Source of the DNA: Actinotalea endophytica
GTDB taxonomy: Bacteria; Actinomycetota; Actinomycetes; Actinomycetales; Cellulomonadaceae
Assembly: GCF_025717005.1 (NCBI RefSeq)
Contig: NZ_JAOVZU010000002.1
Location: 221,480-285,479, forward strand
Length of the DNA: 64,000 nt
Direction of reading: 5' to 3'
Shown here: in pieces, positions 45,892-54,361 of the stretch
How the letters are laid out: every line of letters starts with the position of its first letter
How positions within the stretch are numbered: position 1 is the stretch's first letter
Notes under the pieces: generated by a model
Seen by the model: only the letters and a program-made list of their open reading frames with translations
The model's database searches: none
Told to the model about the DNA's origin: nothing
Translations under genes and position numbers: made by a program

Positions 45892-45947
45892 TGGAGCGCC
45901 AGCGGCGCCGAGCCGACGAGCGCTGGACCGAGACACCTGGAGACGTC

Positions 45948-46163
45948 ATGACCGCCAACATGGGCACCACCGACCGCATCGTCCGCGCCGTTGCTGGGGT
46001 CGCGCTGGTCGTCGCTGCCTTCGTCGCCGGGATCGGGAGCGTGCTGGGCATCGTGCTGGCGGTGCTCGCCGTCGTGATGCTCGCGACGTCGGCCGTCTCG
46101 TTCTGCCCGCTCTACAAGGTGTTCGGCCTGAGCACCCGCCCGGCGGCGTCGAAGCAGGCCTGA
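45948..46163 (+). CDS. DUF2892 inner-membrane protein (YgaP-like)
   Basis: Membrane protein of 71 residues with two hydrophobic helices (about 13-35 and 36-55) joined by a tight turn and ending with FCPLYKVFGLST, the Cys-Pro motif of DUF2892 proteins. In many bacteria these sit with rhodaneses and are controlled by persulfide or copper sensors. The ATG is preceded by GGAG. A CsoR/CstR-like operator lies upstream, consistent with sulfur or metal stress control. Confidence 0.85.
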   Translation: MTANMGTTDRIVRAVAGVALVVAAFVAGIGSVLGIVLAVLAVVMLATSAVSFCPLYKVFGLSTRPAASKQA

Positions 46164-46195
46164 ACCCCGTCATGCCGCGGCCCTAGGCTTCGGCC

Positions 46196-46687
46196 ATGAC
46201 GATCCTGGAGCACCCCGCCGTCGCGCGGGTGAGGTCGACGTTGGCGGCCGCCGGTGCGGGCGGTGAGGTCGTGGTGCTCGACGAGCACGCGAGGACCGCG
46301 GTGGCCGCGGCCGAACAGCTCGGGGTGGGGGTGGCCCAGATCGCCAACTCCCTGGTGTTCGCGGTGCCCCAGGACGACGGCGGCCGGGACGCGGTCCTCG
46401 TGCTCACCTCGGGCGCCCACCGCGTCGACACCGACGCGGTGGCGAGCTTCCTCGGAGTGGCGCGCCTCGACCGCGCCGACGCCGACCTGGTTCGCGAGCG
46501 GACCGGCTTCGCGATCGGCGGGGTCGCCCCGGTCGGTCACGCGACGCCGCTGCGCACGCTCGTGGACGTGGCGCTCGCCGAGCACGACGAGGTCTGGGCC
46601 GCCGCAGGGCACCCGCGCACCGTGTTCCCGACCACCTTCGACGAGCTGGTCCGGATCACGGGCGGGACACCCGCGACGGTGACCTGA
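46196..46687 (+). CDS. YbaK/EbsC-family aminoacyl-tRNA deacylase
   Basis: Editing-type protein of 163 residues that likely hydrolyses misacylated tRNA (Cys- or Ala-tRNAPro). It has the YbaK fold segments AQIANSLVFAV, LVLTSGAHRVD, GFAIGGVAPVGH and the late AAAGHPRTVFPTTFDELVRITGG. ATG 46196 has TAGGCT six bases upstream, indicating leaderless transcription apart from the DUF2892 gene. Confidence 0.93.
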   Translation: MTILEHPAVARVRSTLAAAGAGGEVVVLDEHARTAVAAAEQLGVGVAQIANSLVFAVPQDDGGRDAVLVLTSGAHRVDTDAVASFLGVARLDRADADLVRERTGFAIGGVAPVGHATPLRTLVDVALAEHDEVWAAAGHPRTVFPTTFDELVRITGGTPATVT

Positions 46688-46786
46688 GAGGCCCGTGGCC
46701 GGAGCCGCCCGGCGCGGGCCGGTTCCCGGGCCCGGGTCTGCCCGCACCGGTCCGCGGCGCGTGGGTCCGGGCCCACCTGGCGCGGC

Positions 46787-47659
46787 TCAGGAGCTGACGT
46801 CGGCCGTGCTGAACCGGGCCCAGGCGGCTGCGGCGAAGACGGCCGTGTAGGCGGCCGCGGACGCGACGCCGGGGCCGAGGTCGCCGAGGTTGACCGGGTC
46901 CCGCAGCACGGCCGCGTAGTCGAGCCAGTAGTGCGTGGGCAGGAAGCGGTGGATCGCGGCGAGCTGGGAGAGCTGGTCCAGGATCTGGCTCACGACCGTG
47001 ACCACGAGCACCGTGATGCCCGCCGCGATCGGCTGCTCGGTCATCGTCGAGACGAAGAGGCCGATCGCGCCGAGCGCCACGAGGCAGATCGTCAGGTAGC
47101 AGCAGACCAGAGCGAGTCGCGCGAGCCCCGCCCAGAACCCCAGGCTCGAGCCGGACAGCGTGACGAAGTCGCCCGCGCCGAACAGCGCGAGACCGATCAG
47201 GGCGCCGACGCCGGCGACGACCGCCACCGCGGCGAAGGTGAACACCGCGATCCCACCGAGCTTCACGGCGAGCAGCCGGGCGCGGTCCACCGGTGTGACG
47301 AGCAGGTACCGCAGGGTGCCCAGGTTGGCCTCCCCGGCCACCGCGTCGCCGGCGATCGCCGACACCGCGATCGGCAGGAAGAACGGCAGCTCGACCGTCA
47401 GCGCGGCCAACGCGACGAACAGGCCGTTGTCGGTGATCTGACCGAAGACGAACGAGTCTCCCTCGCCCGCTCCCGAGGTCTTGATCACCACCGCGATCAG
47501 CACCGGGACGCTCGCGAGGATCAGGCCGCCGACCCAGTTGCGCCGCCGGCCGAAGATCAGCCACAGCTCGGAGCGGAACAGCCGACCGAAGGCGCCCGCC
47601 GCGCGCGCGGTGCGGGCCGGGCCGGCCTCCGCGGTGGGCTCGAGCTCAACCGCTGACAT
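46787..47659 (-). CDS. ABC transporter permease (ABC-2 type)
   Basis: Membrane protein of 290 residues with six predicted helices: a cytosolic N-terminus (FRSELWLIFGRRRNWVGG), then segments near 45, 80, 125, 170, 205 and 265. The layout and GxxRYLLVTPVDRARLLAVK segment fit ABC-2 permeases. It overlaps the ATPase gene by 14 bases and is the last gene of a three-gene unit. Substrate unknown; export or self-protection is typical. Confidence 0.9.
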   Translation of the reverse strand: MSAVELEPTAEAGPARTARAAGAFGRLFRSELWLIFGRRRNWVGGLILASVPVLIAVVIKTSGAGEGDSFVFGQITDNGLFVALAALTVELPFFLPIAVSAIAGDAVAGEANLGTLRYLLVTPVDRARLLAVKLGGIAVFTFAAVAVVAGVGALIGLALFGAGDFVTLSGSSLGFWAGLARLALVCCYLTICLVALGAIGLFVSTMTEQPIAAGITVLVVTVVSQILDQLSQLAAIHRFLPTHYWLDYAAVLRDPVNLGDLGPGVASAAAYTAVFAAAAWARFSTADVSS

Positions 47660-48662
47660 CGAAGCCCTCCCCGGTGAGGTGCACGAAGAGCTCCTCGAGG
47701 TCCGTCCCGGTGGTGCCGAAGCCGGTCACCGGGACGCCTGCGTGGACCAGCGCCGCGACCAGCGCCGCGGGGTCCTGGTCACCGAGCAGCGCACCCGCGC
47801 CGTCCGCGGAGACGAGGACCTCGGTCATGCCGAGCCTGGTCAGGACCGACGCCGCCTCGTGCCGGGCGGTCGTGGTGACGATCGCCCGGGCGGCGCCCTG
47901 GCGGCGCAGCGCGCCGAGGCTGTCCTGAGCGACCAGACGCCCCCGGTGCATCACCCCGACGTGTGTGCAGACCTGCTCGACCTCGCTCAGCAGGTGGGTG
48001 GACAGCACGACCGTGGTCCCACCCGAGGCGAGCTCGGCGAGCAGGGTGCGCACCTCGCGGGTGCCCTGCGGGTCCAGGCCGTTGGTGGGCTCGTCGAGCA
48101 CGAGCAGCTCGCGTGGGCGCAGCAGAGCGGCGGCGATGCCGAGCCGCTGCCGCATGCCCAACGAGTAGTGCCGGTATCGCTTGGCCGCGGCCGCGGTCAG
48201 ACCCACCCGGTCGAGTGCCGCGAGCACGCGATCCTTCGCCGTGGCGGCCGGTGCGGTGCGGTCGGCGGCGTCGAGCCGCATCAGGTTGTCCCAGCCGGAC
48301 AGGTACGGGTGGAACGCGGGCCCCTCGACCAGCGCGCCGATCCGGGGGAGGACCTCGCCCGCCGCCGCCGGCATGGTCCGGCCGAGGAGGTCCGCACTGC
48401 CGGCCGTGGGCCGCAGCAGCCCGAGCAGCATCCGGATGGTCGTGGTCTTGCCGGACCCGTTCGGCCCGAGGAACCCGTAGACGGCGCCGGTCGGCACGTG
48501 CAGGTCGATGCCGTCCACCGCGAGCTGCCCCGAGCGGAAGCGCTTGGTCAGGCCGGACGTCGAGACGGCCGCTGTGCCGTGGTGGGACATGCCATCTGCC
48601 GGAACGCCGATGGCCTGCTCGGCGGGGGCCGGGGCTGGACCCGCGCCGTCGGTGACGCTCAC
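47646..48662 (-). CDS. ABC transporter ATPase
   Basis: Nucleotide-binding subunit of 338 residues, partner of the permease that follows. Walker A is GPNGSGKTT, signature HYSLGMRQRLGIAAAL, Walker B LLVLDEPTNGLD, H-loop STH. The first 30 residues are an Ala/Pro-rich leader, so an internal ATG at residue 25 (MSHHGTAAV) is an alternative start. The GTG overlaps the LolA-like gene stop as GTGA. Confidence 0.93.
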   Translation of the reverse strand: MSVTDGAGPAPAPAEQAIGVPADGMSHHGTAAVSTSGLTKRFRSGQLAVDGIDLHVPTGAVYGFLGPNGSGKTTTIRMLLGLLRPTAGSADLLGRTMPAAAGEVLPRIGALVEGPAFHPYLSGWDNLMRLDAADRTAPAATAKDRVLAALDRVGLTAAAAKRYRHYSLGMRQRLGIAAALLRPRELLVLDEPTNGLDPQGTREVRTLLAELASGGTTVVLSTHLLSEVEQVCTHVGVMHRGRLVAQDSLGALRRQGAARAIVTTTARHEAASVLTRLGMTEVLVSADGAGALLGDQDPAALVAALVHAGVPVTGFGTTGTDLEELFVHLTGEGFDVSG

Positions 48663-49882
48663 CGGGTGCTGGAGGCCGCGACCTCGAGAGTCGCCCGGTC
48701 GACGGCGCCGACGATCGTGCGTCCGTCGTCGGTGAGCAGCACGGAGAGCAGGTTCGTGGTGAGCAGCCGGCCGCTGCCCCAGTCGCCGCTCACCTGCGGC
48801 ATCGCAGTGAGCAGGGCCGAGAGCGTCGGGTCGGCCGAGTCGGCCGCCTGGGCCTCGGCGCCCGCGAGGTCCGTGGCGGACCCGCTCAGCACGAGCACGC
48901 TCGCCCAGCCCTCACCGACCACCTGCGGCGTGGCCCGGGAGGCGGGGTCCTCGCCGGTGCCGGCGCCGGTGCCGGCGCCGGACTTGCCGGCTCCGGAGAG
49001 CAGGTCGGGCTCGGTGACGGTGGCGCCCGCGGGCGGCGTGAAGGTGAAGACCGACGGGTCGGGCGCGGTGAACGACACGGAGGTGTAGCCGACCGTCAGA
49101 GCCGGCTCACCGGTCACCGTGGACGTGACGGTCAGCTGGGTCGGGACGCGCTCGGCGGCGTCGATCGCGATCGTGACCGAGGCGATCAGCGTCCCGGGGT
49201 CGGTCGGGGTGAGCACGAGCTGGTAGGCCGGTCGCCCGGCGACGCGCGTCGCGGGCCCCGTGGTCACCTGAGTCGTGGGCTCGAGCGCGGCGAGGACCAG
49301 CGTGCTGAGCTGGTCGGGTGTGAGATTCGCGAGCGCTGCGCGGGGGTCGGTCGCTGCGGCGCCGTCGAGCACGGAGGGCGTGTCCTCGCCCGTCGCGCCG
49401 GGGTGGGCCGCGGCCAGGGCGTCGCGCGCTGCGGCGAGCTCGGCGTCGGTCGGCGGCACGACGTGCGTGACGGTGCTGTCGTCGCTGGACCAGACCCAGA
49501 GCTGGGTCCCGTCGGTGACCACGTCGGTCTCGCCGAGCGAGCCGAGCGCGGCGACCCGCAGGCCGTCGTGCGAGGCCCACACCCGCAGGGTCGTGGTGCC
49601 GTCGAGGAGGTCGGCGACGCCGAGACCGGAGCCGTGCGGCCCGGCGACCGAAGGCAGCGACGGGAGGCCGAGGTCGGCGTCGACCACGACGGTGCCCTGG
49701 ACCGCGGTGACGTCGGCGCCCTGCAGATCGGTGAGCAGCTGCTCCGCGGTCTTGTCGGGCAGGTCGACGCTCGCGGCCACCGCCGGCGCCAGCAGCGTCG
49801 TCCCGATCACTGCGCCGGCCACCGCGACGGGCAGCAACCAGCGGACGGAGCGTGCGTGAGCGAACCCTGCTCGACCGGACAT
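48659..49882 (-). CDS. LolA/RseB-like exported protein
   Basis: Exported protein of 407 residues with a signal-type N-terminal helix (SVRWLLPVAVAGAVIGTTLLAPAVAAS region). The mature part resembles the LolA/LppX/RseB-like beta fold of actinobacterial proteins (LRVWASHDGLRVAALG, ATRVAGRPAYQLVLTP, VGYTSVSFTAPDPSVFTFTPPAGA). A Gly/Ala/Thr run near 300 is encoded by a 12-bp repeat. It overlaps the ABC ATPase gene. Since the host has no outer membrane, a lipid- or protein-binding role with the ABC system is more likely than lipoprotein shuttling to an outer membrane. Confidence 0.8.
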   Translation of the reverse strand: MSGRAGFAHARSVRWLLPVAVAGAVIGTTLLAPAVAASVDLPDKTAEQLLTDLQGADVTAVQGTVVVDADLGLPSLPSVAGPHGSGLGVADLLDGTTTLRVWASHDGLRVAALGSLGETDVVTDGTQLWVWSSDDSTVTHVVPPTDAELAAARDALAAAHPGATGEDTPSVLDGAAATDPRAALANLTPDQLSTLVLAALEPTTQVTTGPATRVAGRPAYQLVLTPTDPGTLIASVTIAIDAAERVPTQLTVTSTVTGEPALTVGYTSVSFTAPDPSVFTFTPPAGATVTEPDLLSGAGKSGAGTGAGTGEDPASRATPQVVGEGWASVLVLSGSATDLAGAEAQAADSADPTLSALLTAMPQVSGDWGSGRLLTTNLLSVLLTDDGRTIVGAVDRATLEVAASSTR

Positions 49883-49955
49883 GGCTCGATTCTCCCTCCG
49901 GTTCTCGCGGGCCGTCGACGCTTCGGTGGGGAGGCCTCGTGAAGGTGACGAGGGC

Positions 49956-50357
49956 TCAGCAGCCCTGCATGTCCTCCGCGGCGGGCTCGACCGGCGTGAC
50001 GTCACCCGTCACCCGGCCGGCCACCTCGACGACGGCGTCCTCGGCCGACCCCTGGGCGCCGAGCGCGACGACCAGCCCCATCTTGCCGAGCATGTTGACC
50101 ATCGGCGGGCCCATGTGCGACGCGGCCACGGCCTGGGCGCCCTTGCCGAGCAGGAAGCGCGCGATGCGGCCGTGGTGGCTGCCGTGCGGGCCCTCGTCGT
50201 GCAGCACGTCCCAGCCGACCGCGTCCTCGGTCCACGAGACGACGGCACCGTCCCGCACGGTCGCCGTGGCGACCACGGTGGCCTTGCCCCAGCTGTGGTC
50301 GACCTGGCGGTCACCGGTCACCGGGACGCAGACCACGACCCCGCCCTGCTCGCTCAT
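49956..50357 (-). CDS. NifX/NifB-family iron-molybdenum cluster-binding protein
   Basis: Protein of 133 residues of the dinitrogenase FeMo-cofactor biosynthesis family. Family traits are VVVCVPVTGDRQVDHSWGKA, the RIARFLLGKGAQAVAASHMGPPMVNMLGKMGLVVALGAQG stretch and a C-terminal GDVTPVEP tail. No nitrogenase gene is present; such stand-alone proteins occur widely and probably bind metal or iron-sulfur clusters. Strong AAGGAGG before the ATG. A CsoR/CstR-like operator is 22 bases upstream. Confidence 0.85.
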   Translation of the reverse strand: MSEQGGVVVCVPVTGDRQVDHSWGKATVVATATVRDGAVVSWTEDAVGWDVLHDEGPHGSHHGRIARFLLGKGAQAVAASHMGPPMVNMLGKMGLVVALGAQGSAEDAVVEVAGRVTGDVTPVEPAAEDMQGC

Positions 50358-50379
50358 CCGTTCCTCCTTGCGGTACCCG

Positions 50380-50398
50380 GAACACCTCCGGGGGTATC
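50380..50398. promoter_or_regulatory. CsoR/CstR-like G-tract operator before the NifX-like gene
   Basis: GAACACCTCCGGGGGTATC matches 14 of 19 positions of the site at 45873-45891 when both are read on the plus strand, keeping CACC/GGGGGTAT. It is 22 bases upstream of the NifX-like start. Confidence 0.55.
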
Positions 50399-50463
50399 AC
50401 CAGGGTGCCACCACGAGCCGGGGGTGCACGCGCCACAGGTCCTGCCGCGGCAAGGGCCGGACA

Positions 50464-50497
50464 CGGAGTGGGTCGGAGGACGGAGCGGGTCGGAGGA
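50464..50497. repeat. 17-bp direct repeat, two copies
   Basis: CGGAGTGGGTCGGAGGA and CGGAGCGGGTCGGAGGA are adjacent and differ at one base. They lie in the 198-base gap between the NifX-like gene and the downstream lipoprotein gene. No gene seen here. Confidence 0.8.
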
Positions 50498-50555
50498 CGG
50501 GGCAGCCGGCACCGCCGACCGCGCGGGCCGGCCGCCTGAGGTGCGCCGTCGTCCG

Positions 50556-51419
50556 TCAGCCCGCGGGTTCGAGCAGCAGGCCGTCGTCCTGGAGCGTCCG
50601 GGCGCCGCACGTCACGCCGTACGCCGCTTGCGCCATCGGGTCGTCCTTGGGGTAGGTCGTGGTCGTGGTCGCCCCGTTGGTGGCCGTCAGACCGTCGATC
50701 AGGATCCGGGTTGACGCCACCGTCGTGGTGTTGCCCGACGTGGTCGCGAGCAGACCGAGCAGGCCGGTCGGGGTCGAGCCGTCGGTCGAGCAACCGACAC
50801 CCGTGCCGTAGCCGGTGAAGCCCAACGAGAACTCGTACTGGCTCCCCTGGGCGTTCAGCACCGGCCGGACCTGGCAGTCGAGCACGCGGAAGAGCAGCAC
50901 CGTCCGCCCGTCGGTGGCGAGCGCCACGACCGTCGTGCTGTCGACCGGGGTGATGAGTACCTCGCGACCCTCGGCACCGCCGGCCAGCGCGAACGTCGTA
51001 CCGAACGAACCGCCGGCGGCGGTGCTCACGCCGAAGACGACCTGATCGCCTCCCGCTGCGATCCACCCGGTGTCCGGCCGGCCGTCGCCGTCCACGTCGG
51101 GGACCTCGCGGGTGGTCGCGCCCGAGGGCTCGGCCATGGTGGTGTCCGCGCACCCCGCGGCGGCGGTCGCGGTGGCGGAGCCGCTCCCGCTCGAGGCGGC
51201 CGAGCTCGAGGCCGTCGCCGACGTCGTGCCTGACGCCTCGGTCGACGTGTCGGACGTGCTGCTCGTCGCAGCGCCGCTCGTGGTCGGAGAGGCTGCGCCC
51301 GACGCGCTGCACGCCCCGAGCGTGACGGCGAGGACAGCGGCGAGGGCGGACGCCCCCGCGAACGCGCGGGTGCGGCGGGGCCGTGGCCCGGACGCAACGG
51401 GGCGGGACCGGTCGATCAT
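50556..51419 (-). CDS. Lipoprotein with Ser/Thr linker, FG-GAP-like
   Basis: Predicted lipoprotein of 287 residues. A basic N-terminus and hydrophobic helix end in the lipobox TLGAC (Cys near residue 37). A linker of about 50 Ser, Thr, Ala and Gly residues follows, then a globular domain beginning DVDGDGRPDTGW, the Asp-rich loop of FG-GAP-type calcium repeats, with several Cys residues. Function unknown; probably a cell-surface protein. Single gene. Confidence 0.78.
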   Translation of the reverse strand: MIDRSRPVASGPRPRRTRAFAGASALAAVLAVTLGACSASGAASPTTSGAATSSTSDTSTEASGTTSATASSSAASSGSGSATATAAAGCADTTMAEPSGATTREVPDVDGDGRPDTGWIAAGGDQVVFGVSTAAGGSFGTTFALAGGAEGREVLITPVDSTTVVALATDGRTVLLFRVLDCQVRPVLNAQGSQYEFSLGFTGYGTGVGCSTDGSTPTGLLGLLATTSGNTTTVASTRILIDGLTATNGATTTTTYPKDDPMAQAAYGVTCGARTLQDDGLLLEPAG

Positions 51420-51586
51420 GGTGCTCCTCTCCGGACGCGGGAGGTCTGGCCGCGCCCGTTACGGCCTACACCCGCGTCGGAGGGCGCGCGAACGCGATCG
51501 TCCAGCCGGCCCCCAGCGGACGCCCAGGCGGGTCGCGGTCTCGCGTGGTGCCCGGTGGACCGTGGGTCGCGGCTCGGCGCGGCGCC

Positions 51587-52417
51587 TCAGTCGAGGAACA
51601 GCGCGCGCAGGCGGCGGGTCGTCAGGATCACGCCCAACCCGGCCATCGCGACGAAGTAGCCGACGTGCAGGGCAGTGCCGGAGTCGAGCGCCCCGATCGT
51701 GAGGTTGCGGACCAGCTCGACGGCGTGCCACAGCGGCATCGCCTGGATCAGCCACTGCAGCGGCACCGGGTACACGGTGAGCGGGTAGAAGGTGGCCGAG
51801 AACAGGAACATCGGAAGCATCACGATGTTGATCCAGTCCATCTGCTGGAAGGTCGACATGTAGCTCGTGATGGCCATGCCAAGGCTCGCGAAGCCGAAGG
51901 CGATGAGCAGCACGGCGGGCAGCGTGAGCACCGCCGTCCAGGACTGGTTCAGGCCCATGACCTGCATCACCGTGAGGAACCCGGCGGCATAGAGCACCCC
52001 GCGCAGCAGCGCGTAGGAGATCTCGCCGAGGGCCACGTCGAGCGGCCCGAGCGAGGTCGACATCATCGCCTGGTACAGCTTGCCGAAGTGCATCTTGAAG
52101 AAGACGTTCCAGGTCGAGTCGTACACCGCGCCGTTCATCGCGGAGACCGCGAGCAGCGCTGGGGCGATGTACGCCGGGTAGGAGATCTGCTGCCCGGTGT
52201 CCAGCGTGATGTCGCCCACGAAGGTGCCGAGCCCGTAGCCCATGGCGAGCAGGAAGAACACCGGCTCGAAGAACCCGGAGACCACGACGACCCACGTGCT
52301 CGACCTGGCGGCGAGCAGACCGCGGGACAGGACCGACCCGGCGTTACCGGCGTAGAGCGCGCGCAGCCCGCCGCGATTCTCGCGGGTGCCTTCGGTGCGT
52401 TCGGTCGTGGTGCTCAT
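51587..52417 (-). CDS. ABC-2 type permease, second of pair (DrrC-like)
   Basis: Membrane protein of 276 residues with about six helices, of the daunorubicin-type exporter group. The segments GFFEPVFFLLAMGYGLG, KLYQAMMSTSLGPLDVALGE and LPMFLFSATFYPLTVYPVPLQWLIQAMPLWHAVELVR are typical. It overlaps the first permease gene as ATGA. With that permease and the ATPase at 53259 it forms an exporter for an unknown, probably hydrophobic, compound. Confidence 0.92.
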   Translation of the reverse strand: MSTTTERTEGTRENRGGLRALYAGNAGSVLSRGLLAARSSTWVVVVSGFFEPVFFLLAMGYGLGTFVGDITLDTGQQISYPAYIAPALLAVSAMNGAVYDSTWNVFFKMHFGKLYQAMMSTSLGPLDVALGEISYALLRGVLYAAGFLTVMQVMGLNQSWTAVLTLPAVLLIAFGFASLGMAITSYMSTFQQMDWINIVMLPMFLFSATFYPLTVYPVPLQWLIQAMPLWHAVELVRNLTIGALDSGTALHVGYFVAMAGLGVILTTRRLRALFLD

Positions 52418-53262
52418 CCGCGCATCCTCGCCACGAAGGTGCGCCGGGCGAGCACCCAGCCGGCAGCTGTCATCCCCGCGAGGATGCCGAGGTGGGCCGC
52501 GATGGTCGCGCCGGACATGGGCGCGCCGTAGGACACCCACCGACCGAGCTCGGAGGCGTGCCACAGCGGGGAGATCCAGCCGATCCAGGCGAGCCACTGC
52601 GGCAGCGTGTCGAGCGGGTAGAACGTGCCGGAGAACAGGAACATCGGCGTGAAGACGAACCGCTGGACCGCGGCGAACTGGCCCGCGTCGTCCTTGAGCG
52701 AGGCCGAGAAGGCGAGCAACGGGAGCCCGAACGCGAGGCCGCCGAGCACACCGACGAACGGCAGCACCGCGGCGGCCCAGGGGCGCCCGACCGCGCCGAA
52801 CGCCAGCATGAGGCCCGCGTAGGCGACCGCCGTGAAGAGCATCCGTGCCATCGCGGCGAGCACGAGGCCGCCGACGATCTGGTGCGGTGCGAGCGGCGAG
52901 GCGTTCATCCCCCAGAAGATCCGGCGCCACTTGAAGCCCGCCATCACCGTGTACGTGAACTCCTCGGTGGGCACGGTGGTCGCGGCGGTCGCCAGCAGCG
53001 CCGGGGCGACGAACACGAGGTAGCGAACCGGACCGTCGGGTCCGTCGGCCACGGGAGCGTCGAGGAACGCGGCCAGCCCGAGGCCGATGCCGAGCAGGTA
53101 CACCAGAGGTGAACCCACCCCGCCGATCACGATCGTCCAGCCGTAGGCCCGCATCGCGCGGATCTGGTGCTCGGCGACGTACAGCGCGCCGAACCGGCGC
53201 GGGCGCCTGGCGGCCTCGATCGCCGAGGCGGCCGCAGGGGAGACGACGTCGGTGGCGCTCAC
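52414..53262 (-). CDS. ABC-2 type permease, first of pair (DrrB-like)
   Basis: Membrane protein of 282 residues, related to the next permease (shared TPMFLFSGTFYPLDTLPQW-type segment, suggesting gene duplication). The GTG overlaps the ATPase stop as GTGA; the stop overlaps the second permease as ATGA. Six helices are predicted. The long upstream frame is antisense to the GalT-like gene. Confidence 0.92.
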   Translation of the reverse strand: MSATDVVSPAAASAIEAARRPRRFGALYVAEHQIRAMRAYGWTIVIGGVGSPLVYLLGIGLGLAAFLDAPVADGPDGPVRYLVFVAPALLATAATTVPTEEFTYTVMAGFKWRRIFWGMNASPLAPHQIVGGLVLAAMARMLFTAVAYAGLMLAFGAVGRPWAAAVLPFVGVLGGLAFGLPLLAFSASLKDDAGQFAAVQRFVFTPMFLFSGTFYPLDTLPQWLAWIGWISPLWHASELGRWVSYGAPMSGATIAAHLGILAGMTAAGWVLARRTFVARMRG

Positions 53263-54185
53263 TCGATCAGGCTCCGTCCGGTGAGCCGGAGGAAGACGTC
53301 CTCCAGGCTGGACCGGCGCACCAGGCTGGTGGTCGGGTGCAGCCCGAGACGGCTGACCTGCTCGAGCACCGCCTCGCCGTCCGCCGCGTAGACCAGCACG
53401 CGGTCGGGCAGGATCTCGATCCGGTCGCCGAGCCCGGCGATCTGCTCGGCGGCGGACTCGTTGCGCGACGCGCCGAAGCGCAGCTCGACCACCTCGCGCG
53501 AGGAGTACTGCCGGATCAGCTCGGCGGGCGAGCCCTCGGCCATGATCCGGCCGTGGTCGACCACGACGAGGCGGTCGCACAGCTGCTCGGCCTCGTCCAT
53601 GTAGTGCGTGGTGAGCACGAGGGTCGTCCCGCGCTCCTTGAGACGGAACAGGCGGTCCCACAGCACGTGCCGTGCCTGCGGGTCGAGCCCGGTGGTCGGC
53701 TCGTCGAGCATGAGCACGAGCGGGTCGTTGACCAGGGCGCGGGCGATCGTGAGGCGGCGCTTCATGCCGCCGGACAGGTCGTCCACCTTGACCTTGGCCT
53801 TCTCCTCGAGCTGGGCGAAGGTGAGCAGCTCGTCGGCCCGCTGCGCGCAGACGGCGCGCGGGATCCCGAAGTAACGGCCGTAGACGATGAGGTTGTCCCG
53901 GACCCGCAGCTCGGTGTCGAGGTTGTCCTCCTGGGGCACGACGCCGAGCCGGGCCCGGATCTCCGGACCGTGGGTGTCCGGGTCCAGCCCGAGCACGCGC
54001 AGCTCGCCCGCGGTGCGGGTCGAGACGGCGCCGACCATCCGCATGGTGGTGGACTTGCCGGCCCCGTTGGGCCCGAGCAGGCCGAACGACTCGCCCGGGG
54101 CGACCTCGATGTCGATGCCGTCGACCGCGACGAGATCGCCGTAGTGCTTGGTCAGGCCGGTGGCGGAGATGACGGGTTCGGGCAC
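53259..54185 (-). CDS. ABC exporter ATPase (DrrA/NodI-like)
   Basis: Nucleotide-binding subunit of 308 residues. Walker A is GPNGAGKST, Q-loop VVPQEDNLD, signature DLSGGMKRRLTIARAL, Walker B VLMLDEPTTGLDPQ, H-loop TTHYMDEAE. The C-terminal domain is of the DrrA/NodI type. The GTG at 54185 begins VPEPVI. The divergent region to 54316 should hold promoters for this operon and the GalT-like gene. Confidence 0.94.
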   Translation of the reverse strand: MPEPVISATGLTKHYGDLVAVDGIDIEVAPGESFGLLGPNGAGKSTTMRMVGAVSTRTAGELRVLGLDPDTHGPEIRARLGVVPQEDNLDTELRVRDNLIVYGRYFGIPRAVCAQRADELLTFAQLEEKAKVKVDDLSGGMKRRLTIARALVNDPLVLMLDEPTTGLDPQARHVLWDRLFRLKERGTTLVLTTHYMDEAEQLCDRLVVVDHGRIMAEGSPAELIRQYSSREVVELRFGASRNESAAEQIAGLGDRIEILPDRVLVYAADGEAVLEQVSRLGLHPTTSLVRRSSLEDVFLRLTGRSLIE

Positions 54186-54316
54186 GAGCGAGAACGGTAC
54201 CGACGGGGTGTGACACGAGGCGAACGGATATGCGGTCCGAGCCCCCGCCCGAGCGGGTACCCGCGTCGTCCGCCCGGGCGACCCCGAGCCACCGGTCGCG
54301 GACTAGGGTTGCGCTC

Positions 54317-54361
54317 GTGCCCCCAGCCGCTCGCCCGCCCCGCACCGAGGCCGCCCGATGA
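54317..54361 (+). CDS. Possible leaderless leader peptide of 14 residues
   Basis: A GTG at 54317 lies seven bases after TAGGGT (54304-54309), the leaderless pattern seen at many genes here, but opens only a 14-codon frame (VPPAARPPRTEAAR). Its TGA overlaps the ATG of the GalT-like gene as ATGA. It may serve to deliver ribosomes to the main gene. Short and uncharacterised, so tentative. Confidence 0.4.
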   Translation: MPPAARPPRTEAAR

